This document shows, one piece after another, positions 49,301 through 60,826 of a stretch of 64,000 bases of DNA. Position numbers and translations under genes: made by a program. Numbering within the stretch: position 1 is the first letter of the stretch; each line of letters begins with the position of its first letter. A model generated the notes under the pieces. That model was not told where the DNA came from. It ran no database searches and saw nothing but the letters and a program-made list of their open reading frames with translations. The stretch lies in contig NC_136005.1 in the NCBI RefSeq assembly GCF_048128805.1, positions 8,217,504-8,281,503 on the forward strand, in the 5' to 3' direction. The DNA is from Centroberyx gerrardi. Lineage: Eukaryota > Chordata > Actinopteri > Beryciformes > Berycidae.

Positions 49301-51314
49301 CTGGAAAGTGCTGCAGGGGTTTAACTATTAATAGGACACAAAACTTCAAAATACATTTCTGCAGCGTCTTAAATTGAAGAAACTTGCATTTCACCTCACA
49401 GCTGACAAAAAAGTGTTTGGACATACTGTAACTGCATCTAACTGTACATTTTTTGTGGATTCTTTAGAGCTAAATCATTTTGCAAGGTCACTAGTGACAA
49501 ATAGCCAATACTCTTTACCTACATCATGGGTAATTTAGGTAAACTGACATTCACAAATCATGATCTCCAATGCCATACTACTGACTACATTTAACTCTTC
49601 TTAACAGTCAGGCTGCCTGAATGAGATTACCATTTTGGTAGCAACTTCATGGTCTTGAATCCTCAGTTGCTATATTGTCACACTTTCCCGTACATTCCCT
49701 TTCCCTCTTCAGTGTGAACTCTGAAGTGTAACTGATGCATGGCACAATCCAAACCTGAAGAAAACCCTGAAAATTCTGTCCAAACCCAAAATTAGCCCAT
49801 TTGCCCCTAAACCTGACCTGAAATGTGTCCATGTGTTCCTGTATTGACTTTTATTTATGTCCATGTGTTCCTCTATAGACTTGGCCATAGATGTCCCAGA
49901 CTTCCTGGACCTGAACAGGCTGCGGGCCACCGGGCTGCAGGCGGGCGAGGAGGAGCTGCCGGACCTCATGCCTCCCATCGTCCTACCTGAAGACACCAGA
50001 GGTACAGCACAGATCCACTCAGCACCAAGAGTGTGATGGTTTAGATCTGAGCCAAACTAGTGGTAATTTCAGCTTAAGTACAGTGTCACATTTGGGACCA
50101 CACACACATTTGTGTTCATTTTCAACAAAGCATGTGTTAATAACAACCAGGGTTTTTTCAGAGGGCATTTTTTCCCTCTTCATCTGATTTTTGGGAGCAT
50201 TTTGGTCGTTTTCAGGGGCAATTTTGTTAAACTATGAAATAATACATTTGCATTGCATATTTGCAAATAAACACTCAATTTGTACCACAAAGATTTATTT
50301 TCTTACTGCTGGAAACTGGCAGCAGGCCTTACAGAAGAGCATGGTGCTGTTCTGTCTCTTCTCTCTCTGTCCCCAACCACTTCAGAGTTTTTTATGATAT
50401 TGTTTTATTTTTTTGTTGACTCAATGTTTTGTGTGTGGTCGGTATTTTCTTCTGCTGCTGGCTGCGTGGTGTCAGAATTTCCTGCTGTTTCAGCTGCGTG
50501 TTCGGTAGTTTCTCATCCGGAAGGCTCTGCAGAGAATCCCCTGGTCATAGACTCCCATGAATCACCTACGGTGGCCTGCGGGGTATTTGCATTCAGGCGT
50601 GAATATTTGAAAAAGATATGAATAGGATGAAATGTAAAAATGGTCCTCCTAATTATCGGCAGCATTTTTTGCCCCCTCATTTTTAATTTCAAAGGAATTT
50701 TATGAACTTTCACAGGCATTTTGCCCCAAGCCCCCCGTTAATTTCTGACCCTGATAACAACACATGTTGCTATTAATATATGTTGCTCTGAAAAGTAACC
50801 CAAATGTGTTGTCCCATAGTAGCTCACTAACATCCGCTTCAAGAGTGGAGGACATTTTTGTGACAGAGTCAAATGATCCGTGAAATTCTCCCTAATATTT
50901 GATATTTTGCTCTAGCCTGCCCAAGTTTTCTCTTTAGGGCTTATTGAATGGATTCCCATGGGAGAGCAAGCTCAGTCAATTACTGAAAAGTTGTCGTCTT
51001 CACAGTCTGGATAAGCTTAATAACTTATATTGATTAGATGTGGTCCCCATGTAATACACTACCCTAGGCATTGGGAATAACCCAGTGGTTGGAACATATG
51101 CTACCAAGTGGATTTTGGAACACAACCAGTATTGATGTTACCTTTCTACGCACTTTGTTGCCTAAAGGATACAGCTGGTTGATTGGTGATATTCTCAGTA
51201 TTAACTACAGTGTGGCTGAGTATTTCTGTCTGCCTCTCGTTCCAGCTGCCAAGACTTCTTGGCAGCGTCTCCCCCTTCTCTCTTTTTCTCTCTTTGTCTC
51301 TCTTTGTCTCTCTT

Positions 51315-51351
<37 letters not shown>

Positions 51352-53875
51352 TCTGTCATCGTAATTCCTATTCCTCCGACTCCCCTCCGTTGTTTGAGAA
51401 GTTCAGCTACATCACGTTATTGGTGTACCCCTTAATATTTTAGGAAGCGCAAGGCACAAAGTGTTCTGTACTGTGTTCTGTATAGAGACACAGCTGGGTC
51501 TTTCTCGGAGCTTTACAATGTTGTTGCCTCTTAGGACGGGAAACTACTCGAATTCAGAGGACAAAACGGAAATTTGAAGATGTTTGTCTGTGCACTCCTT
51601 CATATTTTAGCATTGAACGCTGTGTGCTGTGCCTGCTATCTCAGAGCCCTGAACACACTAAATTGGCTCCTGGGAAGAGTGCAAGGTCACTGCTTCAGTG
51701 TCTTCTTAGGACTCTGTACAGCACCTCACACATTAAAAAGGCCCTTTCTTTGAGCTGCAGCAACCTTGCTTAGGCAGCATCGCATATCTACCTCTGACAG
51801 CAGCAAACCATTCAGCCATCTCTTTTCAGAGGACTATATGAATGGATGTGTGAAAATATGTGTGTTTCTTTGTAAGTACGCTTCCTGAGATTGGAACCTG
51901 TCCCTTGTTGACTTACCTCAGAGCATCACTTTCTACAGAAAAAGGGGTTAAAACAAGTGTGTAAATCATGGTTTAAACAGTAAAATGAAAGGGGGTGAAA
52001 AGAGAGACCATTGTTTTTTTTTCCCCCAATACATTTGCTTGATTTATTTATTTCACATTTATATGATGAGCTTCGTCAATTTCAAATTAACCGCTGGTCC
52101 ATTGTCCGCTGGCCGGGATCAGCAGCGATTAATCATGCCTTGGTCACCCTTCTGTCTCCCAGCAGGCTTCAGTGCTTCTCACTGATTACAGAGCGCCACA
52201 CAAATGTGTTTTCCTTTATGCTGCTTGAAACGCGTCATTTCCCATCAATTACAATGAAAGATTTTGGTATTGATGCAGAAGAAGAAACACAGGTTTGCTG
52301 CTCAAAGCGATGACTTTCATTACTTGGGGTGGAGCAAACTTGGTGTGATTGAAACTCGGTGTTGCCGACCTAAATTTTGGAGCATTCTGTCTAGGTTGAT
52401 ATTTGTACATATATTTTTAATCATTTCACCTCCTCAGAAGTTAAAGTTCTGTATTGCCAAGCACATGAACGAAACTTATGGTAGTGTCAACTAATCTCAC
52501 TGTGTGCTATCACCTGAAATAAATACTAAGTAAGTTGTACTTTCTGCTCCTCTTTCAGATAACTCCATGAGCTCCATAGACTGTGAGTAATTAATTTGTC
52601 TTCTCAATTCCCCTATACTGTCTGTATGAATATGTAACCCATTTCTATAAATTACAGCCATGGAAAAAGTTATTTTGGGCCCCAAGCAGTAGTGACAAAT
52701 GCTGTAGAGTCTGACCATGTTCACTTCAGCAGGTGCTGCAGCTGCTCTCACAGTGCTGAGGCGCCTACTTCCACACCAAACTTTATTTTTCAGTGTGGCT
52801 CTGCTTGTTTTAGCCCGGCTCATTTCTCTCCTTGATAAATCCCTCAATAAAGAAACTTCCCCAAGGCAGATTCTTCTCTGGTCTCTTTATTTAATGAGGC
52901 CCAAAGAGAGAAATCTGTTTGGTTGTGTAAACTGGAGGGCTACCGGAAAAGTTGAATCAGCAACTGTGTGTTTTAGTTATTGATGTTGGTTTGTCGTGTC
53001 CCCAGCTCCTGAAATAGACGAGGCGGCAGTAATGCAGCTTGCGGAGATGGGCTTCCCGCTGGAGGCTTGTCGGAAGGCGGTCTACTACACCGGCAACATG
53101 GGCCCCGAGATGGCCTTCAACTGGATCATAGCACACATGGAGGAGCCGGGTAAGGCAGCCACAGGAGAGCACCGCTATGGGCAGATAAATAGATAGATAA
53201 ACACACACGCACATATTTAACTTCTACATTTAGTTGACGTTTTTGTCCACTTACAATAAGCGAGCAGGTAGAGGTGCAGTGTCTAAACCTGTTGGAATAC
53301 TTACAACAAAGTCAAACTTGCTGGAAATAGAAACACAGCCAAATGCGTCGCCTCATACAATTTTGTGTGTACTTGCTGCGGCTTTGTATTGTTTGTTTAT
53401 TTACACTCCATGCCAGGGAGGTAGCCGTAACTTGAAATGGGAAACTGGAAATAGCAGTGACAAAACTCAACGACGGCTGCGGTGAATGAGCGGCAAAGGC
53501 GGCTGAGGGAATATGATGATTTAGAAACCATTTAATCGGTCATAAAGGTGAAGATATTCTCTAACAAGTACAGTAAGCTGAGCTGAGTTGACCACGCAAT
53601 GTTATAGAAACAAAGGCAATGAATCAGGAAAGGAAATGGAGATGCTTTTCCACAAGGTAACACAACCAGTCATGTGATATATTAGACCTATCACAGACGG
53701 TCACACAGTGGGGGGGTTGATGGGTAAACAATTCAACGAGTTTGCCCGTCAAGCCTGTACTGACTGAGGAGTCTGAATCAAATGCAGCGCTTTGTTTTTT
53801 CTGCAAAAGCGTCCTGTTGTCCATATGAACCTGCTGAAGTTAGTTTTTGCAGCAAGTATACCACCCCCACTTTTC

Positions 53876-53916
<41 letters not shown>

Positions 53917-54017
53917 CATGACATCTCTGATTATACCACTGCATAGAGATAAATCAAAAGTTGGTCATTATGTGTGTTTACCACACAGGACTATGGGCCT
54001 GTGTACCGAGTGTTTCG

Positions 54018-54048
<31 letters not shown>

Positions 54049-54221
54049 AATGTGATGCATGTATGCAAGTGTCGGCATTTGCATGTCTTTGCGTACGCTT
54101 TGTGTATTTGTGTGTTTGTGCATGTCAGTGAGTAAGACCATCACCGGAAACAACTCGAGTGCATCAGACTTTGACTTTGTTTCTCATAGTAGAGCCTCAG
54201 CAGTAGCGATGTTCCCCTGAG

Positions 54222-54263
<42 letters not shown>

Positions 54264-54429
54264 AGTTTGATTCTCCTGGTTAGCTTTAAAGCCCCACCCC
54301 TCCCCCTTCCTGTTAGTTTTTAAATGGGCCTAATGCACCCGCGAAATGGGCTGCATTCAGGCCCGATAACATCAGAAAAACAGGCTGTTCCTCTCCGTTT
54401 CACAAAGGTCTCTCCTCGTTTTACCCCCA

Positions 54430-54461
<32 letters not shown>

Positions 54462-56525
54462 TATTGCCCATTATTATAATTTTTTTACACCTAAGCTTTT
54501 CAATGAATCATTTTTAGATGCAGTATTACATAACATATTTGCTTATTTTTCGACTGAATTGGCCCTTTTTAAGAGATGCTACATTTTCAAAGCTAGACAT
54601 AATCCCTAAATGACATCTTCTTGTAAGAACTGCCTTTCCAAAGCACTCCTCACTGTCCACATTGCTGCTGGATGATACCTTTTCCCCAGCTGCCAGCGGG
54701 AAGCGTTGTGCCTGCAAGACAAACGTCTCCCTGTGGCATAAAAACAACGGTGTTATGTGCAATCAAAAGGACACAAGACAAGGATTCTGAGATAGAGATG
54801 GTGCTGAGAGATAAGTGGTACCCATTTTCATTTATGGCAGAGGACAGTAATGAAGGCTGTGTTTATGGCCAACAGCAGAGTAATTACAGCAGGGGTGCCC
54901 TTGTACCCGGGTTGGGGTCAACTCACTTTCAATTCAATCAGTTAAAAGTGCACAAAGAACAACAATGCACTTGGAAATTAGAGGTTCCGTCATTCTCAGT
55001 AATATTTTATTCACTGACTGGCTATAAAAACCTTTTTTATAGCAAAAGTTTTTCAGTTTTCTAACTCTTTCCCCCCCTCCCTAAGTTTCATTCCACAGTG
55101 AGTTCTCAACCATTTGAAAAAAAAAGTGACACCTACTATTACAAAATGGTTCATAGCACAAAATTAAATTGTTAGTTTTTAGAAGATAATTAAGTCCATG
55201 CTTGACAAAATGAAAAACGTACACTCCCAAAGATTAGATTCTCCATATTCTAGAGATACTGAATGATGAACTTGAGATAATTACTTTTTCCCCAAAATTG
55301 AAATGCAGCCTTTTTATTTGAAACCCTTCATTTGTTCTAATACATTCGACTTTACAGATGACAAAGCCAAGCACTCCCTTTGCGCTTTTCCTCTCTACTT
55401 CCCCCTTTTAAAGCCTGAAATATTAGATACTGTCTTCACTCATATTTTTGTCATTATTTTGTTTTAACCTTTATTTAGCTAGGGGAATGGTGTGCTTAAT
55501 AGACTCTTTCTCAGCACTGTCCTGCTTCACATTCCTACATTTACCCATGTTTATACAGAAGACATTATAAGCACTCTTATAGCAGTTAGGGGTTGAAGTG
55601 CTCATGGGTTCCTCAGCTGTAGGTCTAACTGTGGAAAGAGTTTTCACTTTACTTGCACGTATTCTCCAGCCAAATTGGAGATTCAAACATATAATATTCT
55701 GGTTTGTGTCTCTGCATGTTGGTGTGATATTTTCCTCAGTCTTTTACTGGTAAGAGTATAACTTTGATTTCTGCACCAAGTAGTTTTTAAAGTCATTCAG
55801 GGGAGTTGAACCCTAAATGATTATAATAATGAATGAATGAAAAAAAAACAAATCCTGCCATCATCATGAAGGTAATAATCATCGCTGTCTGAAATGGTTT
55901 TCCTCCCACTACTGAGAGGTCAGGACTCGGCAGGGTGGAACATTGAATACCTCCCACCTTAGCGCTTTGTATTGACTCTCAAAAAGTGGCACATCGTTGC
56001 TGCTCATATGTCCAAAATGTCAACTCTTCAGGAACTAAGAAAAACAGCTTTGCTTTTAGCTTGATATCAATGCATTTTTGACATGTTTCAATGGGTTTTG
56101 AAAGGGTTTCATAAGCCCAAGAGGTCGGAGAAATTATAGAACCCATAGAGAAGCATGTAACCTTTCAACTGAAGTGAAAACATCAAAATCACCAAATTGG
56201 AGTCACACGGTTTTCACACAACAGTGATAATCTCCAACTTCCCATTAAGCCAAATGCTTTTAACATGTAACATCTGATGTAGTATTGTGATACACATGGC
56301 AGTTATTACTCCTTAGCTGTAAGTACCCATTTGCTTGCCAGTACTGTTGTTAAGCAAAGACTAGTTAGTCTAGTCTAGTTAGCTAGTGGAGAAGATACAC
56401 TGGCTGTGTTTTAAATGTATTATTTTGATATGTAAGTGTTGTCTTAGCTGACAAAGTTATACTTGTTCCATAAACTTATGATGGAGAAGAAAGATCTGTT
56501 TTCCACTTCCTTTGAAGTTTAGGAA

Positions 56526-56561
<36 letters not shown>

Positions 56562-57338
56562 CAGTAAGAGTCAATTACCCTGTGTGTGTATGCATCTAAA
56601 CAGATATATCTCTGTGTGTACGCTCACAGTGCTAATTACTGTGCTCCTGTTGTGAAAGCTTGGTGGATAAAGAGCTTTGACAGGAACATGCCAGAGGGAG
56701 CGTTTGCATGAGATGCTGTTTTTCCTCTAAACACTGCAAAGTATCCATCCAGAGTGCTTCCCTGCATGCACATGTGTGTGTGACGGTGTGTTCGGCAGTT
56801 GCATGTTTTATGCCTGCGTGCAAATTATTAACAGGGTCAATTCTAGCAGAGTAGCTAATTAAGACTCCAGCCTCCTATGAAAAATTGGACTTGTGGACTC
56901 TGAGAATGGTTACCGGTTCTGTAGATGTGTTTTAACAAAATGTAGTGGGTATTTTCACATTTTTCACTTTTTAATTTACATTAGTTACCTAACCCTTTTC
57001 ACACATAAACATAACTAGCAAAGCTTTTAAAATAGTTTTAGTCTAGTTAGTAGTTTTTTCAAATGGTGGATATCTTGTTTCGCAGTGAGCATCTTCAAGT
57101 GTGATCTGCAAGTTGTCAGATCGACAATTACACACTGACGAGTTTCTATCTCAAATGTTTTGATGTACAGGAGGCATCTGACAGCTTTGTTCTTCTTTTA
57201 TCACAAACCACAACAAAGGGGTGAACAGCCGTCTGAGGTTTTGTGACTGTAAATTATGGTTATCATGCTAACTTTCACTTCCAAAACAAAATCTATTCTG
57301 ATTTTGTTGAAAATAAATGGAGAGCTATATCATTATTT

Positions 57339-57422
<84 letters not shown>

Positions 57423-60400
57423 TCCAGACTTTGCAGAACCTCTCACTCTGCCCTCCATGTTGGATCTGGGTCCCTCCTCCAGCGACACCCCCATGGGTGC
57501 CGCCCCGCTGGCCAACTCGCCCCCCGAGGAGAGCATCGCCATCCTCACTTCCATGGGCTTCCCCCGCAGTCACACCATCCAGGCCCTCAAAGCCACGGTC
57601 AGTGTCCTGTCCGCTGTCCTCATGTTTCCACTCCATCTACTGATAAATCAGTTTTATTCCATTAGCTGGCACTGAGGTGACAGCTTTTTTCTTGGGGTCA
57701 AAAACTGACTTTTATTCTGTTTTCTAGTAATTTATTTTTCTCTGCTAATAATTAGGTCAGTGTAGTTTAAGTAATAATCCTCAACATCTTCATATAAATA
57801 AATGTCTGTTTTGCTCCTCTCGATTGCAGATTGATATAACACACTAGTGATTCAGTCTATACCCAGTTCATAGGTAGGTCTTTCCTGATAATAATCCTCT
57901 ACTGCACAGGACGTGATGCGTGATTTTACGTTTCCGGCAGCAGCAACAGCAGTTTGTTTGAAATAAACAGAAGAAGAACTGGGTAGTTAGCATGAGCAGC
58001 GATAGCCACCATGGCTGAACAGACAAAGAAAAGAGCGCTGCCTACAGAAACTGAAGCTTCATCAACAGAAAATCCAAGGAAAAAGACGTTGCAGTACTGG
58101 ACACACTGTTTGATTGACAGGTGATCTGTGCAGAAACACCACAGGAATGAGCGCTTAGCAACAAAGATGGAGACAAAATAAAAAAAAGAATCTCACAGAT
58201 TGTCACTTTAATTAGTTTATTCAACTGCACGCAATCACAGAGAGAAGAGAAATTGTACAAAACAATGTGCAAGGGCCTTTATAAAAACATCTCACCTCAA
58301 AAGAAACGAAGGGAAAAAATGAAGAATACAACTGTCTTGTATAGCAGAAACTAAATGAAAACATGAAACTTACCTTACAGTCATGTACTAAATCTCTCAT
58401 ACTGATGTGACCTACTAATTTCTAAGTTCTAAGGGCAGACGGAGGGCGAGACGATGAAAGCTAAGCTCTGTCCGTCATAAACGGGCTTGGCTGGCCTACT
58501 TGTTGGCTGTCTATACTGCAGCTTTAATAGGTCCTGCATGTCCTGAGCGATTAGAGATGTCTGCTCTACATGCTGTTTACAAATAGTCCCAGCATACAGA
58601 GGCCACTGCTGATGCAGCTCTTCAGGTCCTGCAATATGATCTGGATGGGTTACAGTACAGTACATGTGCAGCAGTTTTATCATCTCCTCAATCAACACAT
58701 TTGGAAACGGATGTAAAACGCACCAGAGCATCGATCGTCTATCCATGATGTATCAAAGTGGATGCGGTGGCAGCAAAGTCACCGGCTGTCTGTTTTGAAA
58801 TGGCCCCCGATTCTCTTGTTTCAACTTGCCCCATCAGCAAAAAATAGACCAGCAGACCATTAATACGCCACTGAAATAGACATCAGGCTTCGTTGTTTAT
58901 CATCCCTAATGCCTCCAAACTCGCTGCCATCCTCAGTGTTCATAGAGGGGGAAAAAAATAAACACATATTCCTCATGAGGGGAGCGGAGGTGTGAAGCAG
59001 CGAGGGGTCTCACGGCCCGTTTATTTATAGCCCAGAGTCAGGAGGAGGAAGTGTTCAACCTCACTGACCTGACGGGCAGAGACAGAAAAAGCAGGCGGCG
59101 TCACCAGCCACCCGAACCCCCTTCGCCCCCCCCCCATGCGCTCCTCCAGCAGACATTCCCCATGAATCACGCCTCTATTTTGGATTAAAAGCAAAAAGCC
59201 GGGTGGGGAATTTCACCCCCCGATAAATGATAACAGATTTAACCGTATTTAGCTTAGCCTCTTTTTTGAGGAGTCATTGTCTTTTTTATTTAAAGATACA
59301 ACAGAGACAGAGAAAACAAAGATAGAACATGGAAATCAATAAGTCAGGTGAAGCTTTTTGTGTTTCAGTTACTAAAATAATTTAAAATAATAGTTTTGTG
59401 ATTAAAGGTCACTGGTGTAATACATTTGAACCTTTGTAATGTGATTGTAAGAGTTCATAACAGTTTGGTCAACTGAATTAGTGTAACGGAGCTACAAAAC
59501 CAGCAACAGAAACTATTCTTTAACTGATAATCTGTGAAATTCTTGTTTTTCTTGATTTTGGCGATACCCTTGGTGATAAGCGGTCGTTGTTTTGGTGTTT
59601 TACACTCAGTGTAGGCCCTGGCCCAACACCCTGTAATAATAAAGACTGTAGACTGAGCTTTTTATATTTCTGATACCTTTTAATATTCTTTACAAAAAAT
59701 GTTTTGTTGTTGCCTCCGTAAGCATAAAACGCATCACAAAGAGAGACCTCTCATAAGTGTTAAAAATGTAACGACTTTCATGATCTGGCTATGGGACAAA
59801 TCATTATTGTATAATATCAATCAGCGATAGAGTAGCAAAACAGATATTTGTTTATATGAAAAAGTTTTGAATTATTAGTTTGAATTGAGATTTCATCATT
59901 GACATATACCTGCAAATTGTAATTTGTCATATATTAAAGTTGTAAACGACCTGTGTTGGCTAACGTTTGGGGTGCCTGCCACTTATCTTTCAGAACAACA
60001 ACCTGGAGCGAGCGCTGGACTGGATCTTCACGCACCCGGAGGAGGAGGAGGAGAGTGACGCCCTGTCAGACATGGCCGACACCGAGCCCAACGACAACGC
60101 TTTCTCCAACGCCAACTCACACAGCGACTCCACGCTGTCTCCGGACCGGGACACGTCAGGCCCGCGGATCAAAGACGGACCGGGACGTGAGTGGCTCCGC
60201 ACGACTCTGACTTTATTAATTATTACCCCTTATTTAAAGGTGCATTGAGTATCTCTGCTGGTGACTAGTAGGAATTGCAACAATCTCGACAGGTACGGCA
60301 GCCTGTACTTGACACAAACAATGAAGTCACATTTTTACAATCGAGTGTAGTATATAAAGACTGTAATAACTAGAAGGGCACCCGGAGAGCACAGACCTCC

Positions 60401-60779
60401 AACAAGGTTTGTGCTATTAGTGCTTGTTCGTGAGTCGGATCCGGATCCGCTCCAGAATTTAATGGGTTCTTCCTTGGCCCATGCTACACCCTTCCACGAA
60501 GTTTCATGAAAATCGGGCCTGTAGTTTTTCCGTAATCCTGCTAACAGACAAACAAACAGACAAACAAACAAACAAACGGCACCGAAAACTTAACCTCCTT
60601 GGCGGAGGTAATAATACTTCTTTGTCATTTGCTTTTTTGGCTTGAGAACAAAATGTCTGACGACGCCAAGCATTAAAAATCGAACTTATCACCCCTTTAA
60701 TCAGACAAGTTGGCTAAGAATACATTCCTGTTCACAGCAGCAGCCTAGGGAGGGAAGGTTACACACACACACACACACA

Positions 60780-60826
<47 letters not shown>

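Noticed and set aside
54672-55064. 130-codon + strand open frame in usp13 intron 17
   Set aside because: Composition is not protein-like and it is not needed to complete USP13; the frame across exons 17 and 18 closes without it.
57243-57675. Open frames of 103-140 codons around a TC repeat
   Set aside because: Arise from translation of the repeat joined to exon 18; Leu-Ser or Arg-Glu runs are artefacts.
57940-58212. Small new protein starting CCACCATGGCTGAACAG
   Set aside because: Despite a strong start context the frame ends after about 30 codons and the block looks like part of a dispersed element.
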